Origin: Azospirillum oleiclasticum
GTDB lineage: Bacteria > Pseudomonadota > Alphaproteobacteria > Azospirillales > Azospirillaceae
DNA length: 64,000 bases
Direction of reading: 5' to 3'
Assembly (NCBI RefSeq): GCF_013423485.1
Contig: NZ_JABFFR010000005.1
Coordinates: 1-64,000, forward strand
Shown: positions 6,489 to 15,176 of the stretch, one piece after another
How positions within the stretch are numbered: the first letter of the stretch is position 1
Layout: the number at the start of each line of letters is the position of its first letter
The notes under the pieces: generated by a model
Seen by the model: only the letters and a program-made list of their open reading frames with translations
Database searches by the model: none
What the model was told of the DNA's origin: nothing
Translations under genes and position numbers: made by a program

Positions 6489-8813
6489 ATGGTCGGTCGT
6501 GTAATCCTCATGCTGGCGGTGCTGCTGCTCGCCGGGTGCGTCGATCCGGCGGGCGTGGCGCGGAGGCCCGGCGCCGGCGGGACCGGGGCGGCGGCGTCGG
6601 AGGTCTACCGCAGCCTGCGGGTGGAGACGGGCACCCACACCGACGGCATCACGGTGCTGGCGGCCGATGCGGACGGGAGCCTGCTGCTGAGCGGTGGTGC
6701 CGACAAGACGGCGCGGCTGTGGTCGCTGGTCGATGGCGCTGAGCGCGGCGTGCTGCGTCCCCCCATCGGCGACGGCGACCGTGGCCGCATCGACGCGGTG
6801 GCGCTGTCCCCGGATGGCCGTCTGGCCGCCGTTGCCGGCATCGCCGCCGGACCGCTCGCCGACGCCGCGCTGGTGTTCGACACCGGAAACGGTCGCTTGG
6901 TCGCGCGGATCACGCGTCCCGGCTCCACGGACACCGCCGGGGGTGTCGAGCGGCTGGCCTTCACCGCGGACGGGCGGCGGCTGGGGGTGCGCTACCGCGC
7001 GGACGGGGCGACCCGGTGGTACGGCGTGCCCGACGGCCAGCCGGCGGTGGAGGCCGGGCCGCTGCCGCCGGGGTCGGCGCCGCGCGCCCTGCCGCTGCCC
7101 GGCGGGCGGCGGGTCGAGGGTGCGCCGGACGGCGGCCTGCGGATGACGAACGCCAACGGGTCGGCGGTCTGGACGGTTCAGCCGGTGGCTCCGCCACCGT
7201 CGGCGTTGACCGTCAGCGCGGACGGTTCAGTCCTGCGGATCGTGTGGCCGGGTGGCGATCGGAGCTTCTCCGTCGCCACCATGGACGACGAGCCGCCGAC
7301 GGCGCCCTTCGCCGCCGCCCCGCCCGATCCTTCCCTGCGGACCGACGGTGCCGCGCTGCTCCGGACCGCCGCGGATGGTCGGCCGCTGTGGCGTACCGTG
7401 CTGGACAGCCGCGTGCTGGCTGTCGCGGCGGCGCCGGCCGGAGGTGCGGCGGTGGCGGCGCTCGGCGACGGCACGTTGCGCTGGTTCGGGCTGGAAGACG
7501 GGCGGGAGCGGCTGGCGCTGTTCCTGCACTCCACGACCGGCGCCTGGATCGCCTGGACTCCCGACGGCTTCTTCGACCATGCGGAGGCGGCGTGGAACCT
7601 CGCCGGCTGGCATGTCAACCGCGGCCATGAGCGGGCGGCGGAATTCGTGACCATCGCGCAGGTCTACGACGTCGCCTATCGCCCCGACCTCGTCCGTCGC
7701 GCGCATCTGGGAGCCGGACGCGCCGCGTCGGCGCTGGCCGCGGGCGATGCCGATCGGCCGGGGGAGGTTCTGGCCCGCGGCCTGCCGCCCACCGTCACGG
7801 CCACCGTCACACCCGACGCCGACCGTCGGCGGGCGACGGTGACGGTCGAGGTGCAGGACGGCGGTGGCGGCATCGGCCGGGTGCTGTACCGCCGCAACGG
7901 TGTGGTCGTCGCGCTCGATGACGCCGGCACCGCGGCGCCCTTGCGGCTGCGGCGCAGCGTGCCGCTGATCGACGGCCCGAACCAGATCGAGGTGGTGGCG
8001 CTGGACGCGACGAACGCGGTGGAGTCGGCGCCGGTCCGTGGCGTGGTGGTGGACGGGCGGGGCGGCGGCCGGCAGGGTGCGCTGCACGCGCTGGTCGTCG
8101 GCATCGACCGTTACGCCGACGAGCGGATGCGGCTGGCTTACGCCGCGGGCGACGCCCGCGCCCTGGCCGCGGCCCTGTCCGAGCGCGCGGCCGGTCTGTT
8201 CACCGCGGTGCACGTCACGCCGCTGCTCGACGAGCACGCCGACGCGGACGCCATCGCCGCCGCGGTGCGCCGCATGGCCGAGGGCATGGCGGAGACCGAC
8301 ACCTTCCTGCTGTTCCTCGCCGGGCACGGGGTCAACCTGAAGGGCGATTACCGGTTCCTGTCGCACGACGTGCGGCGCCCGACCCTGGACGAGGTGGCGC
8401 GCAAGGGTCTGTCGCAGGACCGCATGCAGGAGCTGCTGGCCGCCGTGCCCGCCGATCGCGCCATCGTGGTGCTGGACACCTGCTACTCCGGTGGGGTGGC
8501 GGAGATCGTCGATCGCAACCTGCTGATGCGGACCGCGCACAACCGGCTGGCCCGCGCCACCGGCCGCGGCTTCCTCAGCGCCGCCTCGGACGAGCAGGTC
8601 GCGGCGGAGGGCTACAACGGCCATGGTGTGCTGACCGCGGTGCTGCTGGAGGGGCTGTCCGGTGCCGCCGGACGGGAGGTCACGGCGCGCGCGCTGGGCG
8701 ATTACGCGCGCAGCCGGGTGCCGTTGATCGCCGAACGGACCTTCAATCTGGCGCAGGTTCCCGTCTTCACCCTGGTCGGCCGCGACTTCACCCTGGCGCG
8801 CGGCCGGCCGTGA
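6489..8813 (+). CDS. Caspase-like (peptidase C14) lipoprotein with WD40-type N-terminal region
   Basis: This protein of about 774 residues has three parts. Residues 1-17 are a lipoprotein signal peptide with lipobox LLAGC, so the protein is probably membrane-anchored in the periplasm. Residues ~45-340 contain degenerate WD40/propeller repeats (for example SGGADKTARLWS and VALSPDGRLAAVA), followed by the WIAWTPDGFFDHAEAAW block and a beta-rich linker. Residues ~530-770 are a caspase-like peptidase domain (LHALVVGIDRYADERMRL, FLAGHG, VVLDTCYSGG) with the catalytic dyad His613 and Cys665 both present. Family members cleave after basic residues or act in signalling; the target here is unknown. 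An in-frame GTG 12 bases upstream is an alternative start. Confidence 0.88.
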   Translation: MVGRVILMLAVLLLAGCVDPAGVARRPGAGGTGAAASEVYRSLRVETGTHTDGITVLAADADGSLLLSGGADKTARLWSLVDGAERGVLRPPIGDGDRGRIDAVALSPDGRLAAVAGIAAGPLADAALVFDTGNGRLVARITRPGSTDTAGGVERLAFTADGRRLGVRYRADGATRWYGVPDGQPAVEAGPLPPGSAPRALPLPGGRRVEGAPDGGLRMTNANGSAVWTVQPVAPPPSALTVSADGSVLRIVWPGGDRSFSVATMDDEPPTAPFAAAPPDPSLRTDGAALLRTAADGRPLWRTVLDSRVLAVAAAPAGGAAVAALGDGTLRWFGLEDGRERLALFLHSTTGAWIAWTPDGFFDHAEAAWNLAGWHVNRGHERAAEFVTIAQVYDVAYRPDLVRRAHLGAGRAASALAAGDADRPGEVLARGLPPTVTATVTPDADRRRATVTVEVQDGGGGIGRVLYRRNGVVVALDDAGTAAPLRLRRSVPLIDGPNQIEVVALDATNAVESAPVRGVVVDGRGGGRQGALHALVVGIDRYADERMRLAYAAGDARALAAALSERAAGLFTAVHVTPLLDEHADADAIAAAVRRMAEGMAETDTFLLFLAGHGVNLKGDYRFLSHDVRRPTLDEVARKGLSQDRMQELLAAVPADRAIVVLDTCYSGGVAEIVDRNLLMRTAHNRLARATGRGFLSAASDEQVAAEGYNGHGVLTAVLLEGLSGAAGREVTARALGDYARSRVPLIAERTFNLAQVPVFTLVGRDFTLARGRP

Positions 8814-8817
8814 CCGC

Positions 8818-9285
8818 TCATTGGGGCAAAGGTTCCCCGGCGCGTGGTCCCGGCGTCTGGTCGAATCCGGCGTCGGGCGTGAAGGACACCGCCACCAGAT
8901 CGGCCGCCTCGAAGGCGCAGAGCGCGCGGGTGAAGACCTCGCCATAGCCGATCGCCGCCAGCTCGCGCGCGAAGCCGGCGATGTGGTGGTCGACCAGCGC
9001 CGCGGCCTCCGCCGGCGCCGGGGCGACGCGCGCGTCGAGCCCCTTGACCTGAATGGACCGGTGGGTGGTCGGCTGGGACAGCACGACCGCCACCAGGCTG
9101 GACGCGGCGAGCGCATCGACCAGCTCTTCGTTGGCGGCGTCGTCCAGGAAGACGGTCACGGTGCGCCCGTCCGCCTCCACCCGCCACCCGAGCCCACGCC
9201 CGACCACGGGCCGACCGCCCGCCGTCACCGAGGCGACCGAGACGCTCGTGCCCACGCCGAGAAAGGCCGCCAGCCCCCCGCCCAT
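8818..9285 (-). CDS. Pyridoxamine 5'-phosphate oxidase-like split-barrel protein
   Basis: This 155-residue protein resembles flavin-binding split-barrel proteins of the pyridoxamine phosphate oxidase superfamily that have no assigned reaction. It shows FLGVGTSVSVASVTAGGRPVVGR-like N-terminal strands, LVAVVLSQPTTHRSIQVKG in the middle, and a helical C-terminal part ending at FDQTPGPRAGEPLPQ. It converges on the caspase-like gene with a 4-bp gap, so the two share a transcription end. I can see no residues that decide between an oxidase, a heme-binding protein and a non-catalytic binder. Confidence 0.65.
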   Translation of the reverse strand: MGGGLAAFLGVGTSVSVASVTAGGRPVVGRGLGWRVEADGRTVTVFLDDAANEELVDALAASSLVAVVLSQPTTHRSIQVKGLDARVAPAPAEAAALVDHHIAGFARELAAIGYGEVFTRALCAFEAADLVAVSFTPDAGFDQTPGPRAGEPLPQ

Positions 9286-9342
9286 CCCCTCGTCTCTCCC
9301 CCGTCACGGCGGCGAAGGATAGCAGGCGGGTGGGCTCCGCGC

Positions 9343-10119
9343 CTACACGCCGGTGAAGGAGCGGCTCCCCGCCACGCCGAGCCGCAGCGTCAGCGGCCAG
9401 CGCACGGTGCGCGTGGAGCCGGGGTCGCCCCACAGCGGCGCGATGCGCTCGGCGAAGTCCGGCAGGGGCGAGGCGCCCAGCGCCTGCGCCGCCGGCTTCA
9501 TGGCGGACCAGGTGTTCAGGTAGTGCAGCAGCGCGCCCAGCGTCCAGTCGATCGCCATGGCGACGGGCGGCGGCTCCAGCTCGCGGAAGGGGAAGGCGAT
9601 CGAGCGGTAGCCCTCCACCACCAGCCAGCGCTCCGGCGACCAATACGGGCCCAGCGTGTCGTCGTGGAAGGCGCGGATCATCGTGTCCATCTCCGGCAAC
9701 ACCGACGGCATGCCGTAGGACACCAGCGCCACCAGTCCACCGGGCCGGGTGATGCGGTCGGCCTCGTCCCAGAAGGCCGGCAGGTCGAACCAGTGCGCCG
9801 CCTGCGCCGCGACCACGAGGTCGGCCACATGGTCATCCAGCCCGCTGCGCTCGGCCGGGGTGACGCGGTACTCGACCCGCGGGTGCGCGAAGGCATGGGC
9901 GATCTGCCCGGCGCTGGCGTCGGTGGCGACCACCCGGTCGAAGCGATCGGCCAGCAGCACCGAAAGCTGCCCCGAGCCGCAGCCGCAGTCCACCGCGAGC
10001 CCCTGCCCGCACGCACGCTCCGCCAGGATCGCCGCCAGCTCGGGCGGGTAGGTCGGCCGGTGCTCGGCGTAGGCCGCCGCATGCCCCGAGAACAGATCCT
10101 TGAAGCCACCGCCGCTCAT
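9343..10119 (-). CDS. Class I SAM-dependent methyltransferase
   Basis: This 258-residue cytosolic protein has a Rossmann methyltransferase fold. Motif I is VDCGCGSGQLSVLLAD (residues ~43-58), the acidic end of strand 2 is VVATDAS, and post-motifs include DLVVAAQAAHWF and ITRPGGLVALVSYG. The family includes trans-aconitate methyltransferases and other small-molecule methylases; the substrate cannot be read from sequence. The ATG is supported by AGGAGGCGGGC just upstream; longer upstream reading lacks a ribosome binding site. It is 57 bp from the split-barrel gene, same strand. Confidence 0.88.
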   Translation of the reverse strand: MSGGGFKDLFSGHAAAYAEHRPTYPPELAAILAERACGQGLAVDCGCGSGQLSVLLADRFDRVVATDASAGQIAHAFAHPRVEYRVTPAERSGLDDHVADLVVAAQAAHWFDLPAFWDEADRITRPGGLVALVSYGMPSVLPEMDTMIRAFHDDTLGPYWSPERWLVVEGYRSIAFPFRELEPPPVAMAIDWTLGALLHYLNTWSAMKPAAQALGASPLPDFAERIAPLWGDPGSTRTVRWPLTLRLGVAGSRSFTGV

Positions 10120-10392
10120 GCCCGCCTCCTCCGGCTTTTGAGACAGATTAGCGCGGACAGCCCCCCAAGGTGAACGCGCTTTGGGTCGCACGGGCTCCAG
10201 CGCCTTCGCAGGGTCGCGCCAGGGTTGCTCCACCGACGGGACCGGAAGGCGCCGGGCGACGGTTTCGTCGATCTGCGGCGGCACGCCGCAGGGGGTAGAG
10301 CCCCGTGGAGCCCCGGCATGCCGGGTGTGCTCTGGCGGTCCGGCAGGCTGTGGCGCATCCTGTTGGCGTGACCATCAGTCGGATCCCGCACC
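10120..10392. promoter_or_regulatory. Divergent intergenic region between methyltransferase and first GH1 gene
   Basis: This 273-bp GC-rich gap must hold promoters for both divergent genes, but I see no convincing -35/-10 pair. It contains a perfect 14-base palindrome CCCGGCATGCCGGG at 10312-10325, about 68 bp before the glycosidase start, and the inverted pair GCCGCAGGGGGTAGAGCCCC nearby. Either could be an operator; neither matches a motif I know. Confidence 0.35.
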
Positions 10393-11724
10393 ATGACCAC
10401 TCCCGCCTTTCCTCCTGGCTTCCTCTGGGGCGCTTCCACCTCCTCCTACCAGATCGAGGGGGCGCTGGACGCCGATGGACGCGGCCCCTGTGTATGGGAC
10501 AGCTTCACCGCCGCGGGCCGCATCCAGGACGGAAGCAGCGCCGCCATCGCCTGCGACCACTATCACCGCTGGCCGGAGGATGTGGCGCTGCTGAAGGACG
10601 CCGGATTCAACGCCTACCGCTTCTCCATCGCCTGGCCGCGGGTGGTACCGGACGGCAGCGGTGCTGTGAACCAGGCCGGGCTGGACTTCTACGACCGGCT
10701 GGTCGACGGGCTGCTGGCGGCCGGCATCCGGCCGATGGCCTGCCTGTACCATTGGGATCTGCCGCAGCCGCTGGAGGACGCCGGCGGCTGGCAGGGCCGT
10801 GGGGTGATCGAGCCCTTCGCCGCTTACGCGCGCGCCTGCGTGCGCCGGCTCGGCGATCGGGTGAAGGACTGGATGACGCTGAACGAGCCCAACGTCGTCG
10901 CCATCTTCGGCTATGGCGTGGGCGAGCATGCGCCGGGGCACAAGCTCGGCGCCGACGGCATCCTGCGCGCGCTGCATCACCAGAACCTTGCCCAGGGTGC
11001 CGCCCTGCGGGCGCTGCGGGAAGAGGGACCGGGCCTGACGCTCGGCACCGTGCTGAACCTGCAGCCCACCGTCCCCGACAGCGACCGGCCGGAGGATGTG
11101 GCCGCCGCCGCCCGCTGGGACGCCGTGTGGAACCGGGTGTCGCTGGACGGCGTGATGCGCGGCACCATCCCGGAGCTGCTGGCCGACCGGATGGCCGGCT
11201 TCGTGCTGCCCGGCGACACCGACCTGATCCGCTTCCCCATCGACCTGCTGGGCATCAACTACTACTCCCGCTCGACGATGAAGCACGAGGCGGGGCGGCC
11301 CTTCGACGTGGGCTGGGGCGAGGCGCGCTGCCGGCGCTGGACCGGCATGGCCTGGCCGGTTCAGCCGGAGGGGCTGTACGACCTGCTCGTGGAGCTGAAG
11401 CGCGACTACGGCAACCCCGCCTGCTATGTCGCCGAGAACGGCTGCGCCTACGACGACGTGGTGTCGCCCGACGGCGCCATCCACGACGCGGAACGGGTGC
11501 TGTTCTACCGCGAGCATCTGGAGTCGGTCGCGCAGGCGCTCGCCGATGGCTGCAACGTCAAGGGCTACCTGTGCTGGAGCCTGCTCGACAATTTCGAATG
11601 GGCGTTCGGCCTGTCCAAGCGGTTCGGGATCGTGCGGGTCGATTACGACACGCTGGTCCGCACGCCGAAGGACAGCTACCGGTTCCTGTCCCAGGTCGCG
11701 CGGACGGGAATGCTGGGAGGCTGA
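10393..11724 (+). CDS. Glycoside hydrolase family 1 beta-glucosidase
   Basis: This 443-residue enzyme is full length for GH1 and hydrolyses beta-glucosides or related beta-glycosides by a retaining mechanism. The N-terminal signature FLWGASTSSYQIEGA is present. The acid/base Glu lies in TLNEPNV (near residue 165) and the nucleophile Glu in YVAENGC (near residue 347). It has no signal peptide, so it acts in the cytoplasm on imported substrate. It lies upstream of the ABCD-type protein and a second GH1 gene in the same direction, which suggests that the three act on a common glycoside or glycoconjugate. Confidence 0.96.
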   Translation: MTTPAFPPGFLWGASTSSYQIEGALDADGRGPCVWDSFTAAGRIQDGSSAAIACDHYHRWPEDVALLKDAGFNAYRFSIAWPRVVPDGSGAVNQAGLDFYDRLVDGLLAAGIRPMACLYHWDLPQPLEDAGGWQGRGVIEPFAAYARACVRRLGDRVKDWMTLNEPNVVAIFGYGVGEHAPGHKLGADGILRALHHQNLAQGAALRALREEGPGLTLGTVLNLQPTVPDSDRPEDVAAAARWDAVWNRVSLDGVMRGTIPELLADRMAGFVLPGDTDLIRFPIDLLGINYYSRSTMKHEAGRPFDVGWGEARCRRWTGMAWPVQPEGLYDLLVELKRDYGNPACYVAENGCAYDDVVSPDGAIHDAERVLFYREHLESVAQALADGCNVKGYLCWSLLDNFEWAFGLSKRFGIVRVDYDTLVRTPKDSYRFLSQVARTGMLGG

Positions 11725-11835
11725 CGTTTTTTCTCACAGCGACCGGCGGTGGCATCCCCTGCCATTTGAGGTATAGTCCGGGGTCCGTCACACCCCGTTC
11801 GGCCTAGCCGGATGGCGGCCGCAGGGACAGCACCC

Positions 11836-13734
11836 ATGTCGATCCGCAGCAGAAGCCGCGAAGCGGCGAGCATCTTCCGGCGTTTTTTCGCGATCGCCGG
11901 GGGCTATTGGAGCTGCGAGACGAAATGGACCGTCCGTCTGATGACGGTCTCCCTGGCGGCACTGACGGTCGGGCAGGTGTTCGTGCCGGTCGCCATCAAC
12001 CTGTGGAGCCAGCGGCTGTTCGATGCGCTGGAGCAGCGCTCGACCGAGCGGCTGATGACGCTGGTGCTGGCAGCGGGTGGCATCCTGCTGTTCAACGTCG
12101 CGGTCATGGTCGGCCATCTGCGGGTCAAGCGGAAGCTCCAGCTCGGCTGGCGGCGCTGGCTGACACGGCGGGTGGTGGAAGGCTGGTTGGTCGGCGGGCG
12201 GCAGCACCTGATCTCACTGGTGCCCGGCGACCACGACAACCCCGACGGCCGGATCGCGGAAGATGTGCGGGTGGCGACGGAGTACGCCATCGACCTCGCC
12301 CTGTCGCTGTCCTACTGCCTGCTGCTGCTGATCGGCTTCACCAGCATCCTGTGGTCGATCTCCGGCGCGCCGGAAGTGACGCTGTTCGGCGTGACCGTAC
12401 GCGTGCCCGGCTGGCTGCTGTACGTGGCACTGCTGTACGCGGCGGCCGGCACCACCATCGCCCTGCTGGTCGGCCAGCCGTTGGTGCACGCGGCCAACCG
12501 CCGCCAGGGCTACGAGGCCGATTTCCGTTTCGCGCTCGCCCGCGTGCGCGAACGCGCGCAGCCCATCGCCCTGCTGCACGGCGAGGTGCAGGAGCGCCGC
12601 CGGCTGGAGGGGCTGTTCCACGGCGTCAAACTCGGCTGGAAGCGGCAGACCCGCGCGTTGTCGGACATGATGGCGTTCAGCTCCGCCTACAGCGTGCTGT
12701 CGGTGGCCTTTCCCATCCTGGTGGCCGCCCCCCGCTACATCTCCGGCGCCATCTCGCTCGGCGTGCTGATGCAGACGGCGCAGGCCTTCCAGCAGACGGT
12801 GGCCGCCCTGTCCTGGCCCATCGACAATCTCGCCCGTGCGGCGGAGTGGCGGGCCTCGGTGGAGCGGGTGCTCGGGTTGCACGATGCGCTGCGCCTGCTC
12901 GACCACGAGCTGGCGGGCAACGGGACGGAGCGGATCGTCGTGGAGCGGGTGGAGGATGTACGCTCGATCCGATTCGAGGGGGTGACGCTGTCCGAACCCA
13001 ACGGGCACGTCACCATCGAGCCGTTCGACCTGGAGATTCCGCACCGCGAACGGCTGCTGATCGCCGGCGATCCGGGGGCGGCGGTGCGGCTGTTCAAGGC
13101 GGTGGCCGGCGTGTGGCCGTGGGGCCGCGGGCGCATCGTGCTGCCAGCGCGCTCGCGTGTCTTCTTCATGCCGGAGCGCCCCTACCTGCCCTCCGGTCCG
13201 CTGCGGGGGGTGCTCAGCTACCCGATTGCCGCGGAGTCGATCGAAGATTGGCAGGCGCGCGAGGTGCTGGAGCGGGTCGGTCTCGACCACCTCGTTCCAA
13301 TGATCGACGCGATGGAGCGCTGGAACGAGACGCTGCCCATGTCGGAGCAGCAGCGGCTGGGCTTCGCCCGCCTGCTGGTGCGGCGACCGGACTGGATTTT
13401 CCTGGAAGGTGCCGCGAGCACGCTGGACCCTCGGGGCGAGGAGGACATGCTGCACCTGCTGGACGCGGAGTTCCCCGAATCGACCCTGATCTTCGTCGGC
13501 CATCCCGGCGGGCTGGCGGTGCACCACCAGCGCGCCCTGCTGCTGGAGCGCACCAACGGTTCCGTCCGCCTGCGCGTGGCCGACGCCGACCCCGCCGCCA
13601 CCCCGGATGCCACAATTCCCGACCCCAGACTTCCAGACTCCACACTTCCAGACCCCAGACTTCCAGACTCCACACTTCCAGACCCCACACTTCCAGACCC
13701 CACACTTCCAGACAGGGAGCTGACCCCGTCATGA
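11836..13734 (+). CDS. ABCD-type (SbmA/BacA/YddA-like) ABC protein with a degenerate ATPase domain
   Basis: This ~632-residue protein has an N-terminal membrane domain of about six helices of the SbmA/BacA type (for example SLSYCLLLLIGFTSILWSIS and APRYISGAISLGVLMQTAQA) and a C-terminal nucleotide-binding domain. That domain has lost its catalytic residues. Walker A reads GDPGAAVR (no Lys, no Ser/Thr). The Q-loop Gln is Glu in MPERPYLPSG. The signature reads LPMSEQQRL. Walker B reads WIFLEGAASTLD, with no Asp-Glu pair. The switch His in FVGHPG remains. A pentapeptide-repeat tail (LPDPT-like) ends the protein. The ATG chosen follows AGGGACAGCACCC. Its stop overlaps the second GH1 gene as ATGA. 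Transport, if any, may be proton-driven like SbmA. Confidence 0.85.
   Translation: MSIRSRSREAASIFRRFFAIAGGYWSCETKWTVRLMTVSLAALTVGQVFVPVAINLWSQRLFDALEQRSTERLMTLVLAAGGILLFNVAVMVGHLRVKRKLQLGWRRWLTRRVVEGWLVGGRQHLISLVPGDHDNPDGRIAEDVRVATEYAIDLALSLSYCLLLLIGFTSILWSISGAPEVTLFGVTVRVPGWLLYVALLYAAAGTTIALLVGQPLVHAANRRQGYEADFRFALARVRERAQPIALLHGEVQERRRLEGLFHGVKLGWKRQTRALSDMMAFSSAYSVLSVAFPILVAAPRYISGAISLGVLMQTAQAFQQTVAALSWPIDNLARAAEWRASVERVLGLHDALRLLDHELAGNGTERIVVERVEDVRSIRFEGVTLSEPNGHVTIEPFDLEIPHRERLLIAGDPGAAVRLFKAVAGVWPWGRGRIVLPARSRVFFMPERPYLPSGPLRGVLSYPIAAESIEDWQAREVLERVGLDHLVPMIDAMERWNETLPMSEQQRLGFARLLVRRPDWIFLEGAASTLDPRGEEDMLHLLDAEFPESTLIFVGHPGGLAVHHQRALLLERTNGSVRLRVADADPAATPDATIPDPRLPDSTLPDPRLPDSTLPDPTLPDPTLPDRELTPS
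13616..13716 (+). repeat. 15-bp tandem repeat coding the Pro-rich tail
   Basis: Six to seven head-to-tail copies of a 15-base unit (TTCCAGACCCCACAC and variants with TCC or AGA) encode an in-frame D-P/S-T/R-L-P pentapeptide repeat at the end of the ABC protein. Copies differ at only one or two positions, which points to recent slippage or unequal exchange. The unit length is a multiple of three, so copy number can change without frameshift. Confidence 0.9.
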
Positions 13735-15077
13735 CCGCCGCGACCAGCGCCGAGGGCTTCCCGCCCGGATTCCTGTGGGGTGTCTCCACCTCGGCCTACC
13801 AGATCGAAGGGGCGGCGGCGCAGGACGGGCGCGGCCCCAGCATCTGGGACACGCGCTGCCGTGTGCCCGGCGGCGTGGTGAACGGCGACACCGGCGACGT
13901 CGCCTGCGATCACTACCACCGCTACGCCGAGGACATCGCGCTGATGCGCGGCCTGGGCGTCGGCGCCTACCGCTTCTCGGTGGCGTGGCCGCGGGTGCTG
14001 CCGCGCGGGCGCGGCGCTCCGAACGACAAGGGGCTCGACTTCTACGACCGGCTGATCGATGCGGTGCTGGAGGCGGGGATCGAGCCCTGGCTGTGCCTGT
14101 ACCATTGGGACCTGCCGCAGTCCCTCCACGATCTCGGCGGCTGGGCCAACCGGGACGTCGCCGGCTGGTTCGCCGATTACGCGGTGCTGGTCGCCCGCCG
14201 CTACGGCGACCGGGTGAAGCATTTTGCGACGGTGAACGAGCCCAGCGTCTTCACCCTGTTCGGCTACGCCATTCCGTGGGCCGCCCCCGGCATCACCGAC
14301 CGCGCCATGAACCTGCGCGCCATCCACCATGTGAACCTCGCCCACGGGGCCGGGGTGGATGTGCTGCGCGACCATGTGCCGGGGGTCAGCATCGGCGCCA
14401 TCCACAACTGCCAGCCGGTGATCCCCGCCACCGACAGCGAGGCCGACCGCGAGGCCGCCGCCTTCCTGGACGAGCATTGGAACCTCGCCTTCCCCGACCC
14501 GCAGTTGCTCGGCCGCTACCCGTCGCGGCTGGCCGCGCTGATCGAGCCGCACATGCAGGCCGGCGACATGGCGCGGATCTGCCGGCCGACCGACTGGATC
14601 GGCCTCAACCACTACGGCCCGATCTTCGCCAAGGCCGACGCTTCCACCACCTGGGGCTTCGGATGGGCCGACCTGCCCGACGGGGCGGAGGACCACGGGA
14701 TCGGCTGGCCGGTCTTCCCGGAGATGTTCCGCGACGAGCTGGTCCGCCTGACCCGCCGCTACCGCCTGCCCGTCTATGTCGCCGAGAACGGCTGCTCCGG
14801 CAACGACACGCCGGACGCGAACGGCGCGGTGGACGACCCCCGCCGCATCCGTTATCTGACGCTCTACACCGACGCCATGCGGGACGCCATGCGGGCCGGG
14901 GCGGACGTGCGCGGCTATTTCGTGTGGTCGCTGCTCGACAGCTTCGAATGGGGCAGCGGCTACGGCCCGCGTTTCGGTCTGGTGCATGTGGATTTCCCCA
15001 CCGGCACGCGCACGCCCAAGAGCTCGGCCCGCTGGTACGCCGAGCTGATCCGCCGGTCGCGGACGGTGGCGGCGTAG
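13731..15077 (+). CDS. Glycoside hydrolase family 1 beta-glucosidase (second copy)
   Basis: This 448-residue GH1 enzyme starts with the FLWGVSTSAYQIEGAA signature and has the acid/base Glu in TVNEPSV (near residue 170) and the nucleophile Glu in YVAENGC (near residue 350). It is clearly paralogous to the GH1 gene 2 kb upstream but divergent in several loops, so the two may prefer different aglycones. It is translationally coupled to the ABCD-type protein by a 4-bp overlap. It has no signal peptide, so it is cytosolic. Confidence 0.96.
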   Translation: MTAATSAEGFPPGFLWGVSTSAYQIEGAAAQDGRGPSIWDTRCRVPGGVVNGDTGDVACDHYHRYAEDIALMRGLGVGAYRFSVAWPRVLPRGRGAPNDKGLDFYDRLIDAVLEAGIEPWLCLYHWDLPQSLHDLGGWANRDVAGWFADYAVLVARRYGDRVKHFATVNEPSVFTLFGYAIPWAAPGITDRAMNLRAIHHVNLAHGAGVDVLRDHVPGVSIGAIHNCQPVIPATDSEADREAAAFLDEHWNLAFPDPQLLGRYPSRLAALIEPHMQAGDMARICRPTDWIGLNHYGPIFAKADASTTWGFGWADLPDGAEDHGIGWPVFPEMFRDELVRLTRRYRLPVYVAENGCSGNDTPDANGAVDDPRRIRYLTLYTDAMRDAMRAGADVRGYFVWSLLDSFEWGSGYGPRFGLVHVDFPTGTRTPKSSARWYAELIRRSRTVAA

Positions 15078-15176
15078 GGTTGGGAGGTCGGGAGGAGGGC
15101 GCATCGCTGGACGTTGGCGATCGGCGGCCGTACCGGTCTATGCTGGCCGCAAGACCGACCCGCGGAGGACCCCACC

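Noticed and set aside
10312..10325. Palindrome CCCGGCATGCCGGG as a specific operator or terminator
   Set aside because: It is a perfect dyad, but short palindromes of G and C are expected by chance in such DNA, it lacks a U-tract, and no second copy flanks the neighbouring genes.
13616..13716. Repeated units that might be taken for a CRISPR array
   Set aside because: The unit is 15 bases, directly adjacent with no spacers, and in frame with the ABC gene. No cas genes are present in the window.
11907..13730. A plus-strand frame that runs through the ABC gene in another phase and joins the second GH1 gene in one open frame
   Set aside because: The ABC protein in its own frame has clear membrane helices and ABC-domain layout, while the alternative frame is Arg/Ala/Gly-rich noise. 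The GH1 start at ATGA is well supported, so the fusion is an artefact of GC-rich coding.
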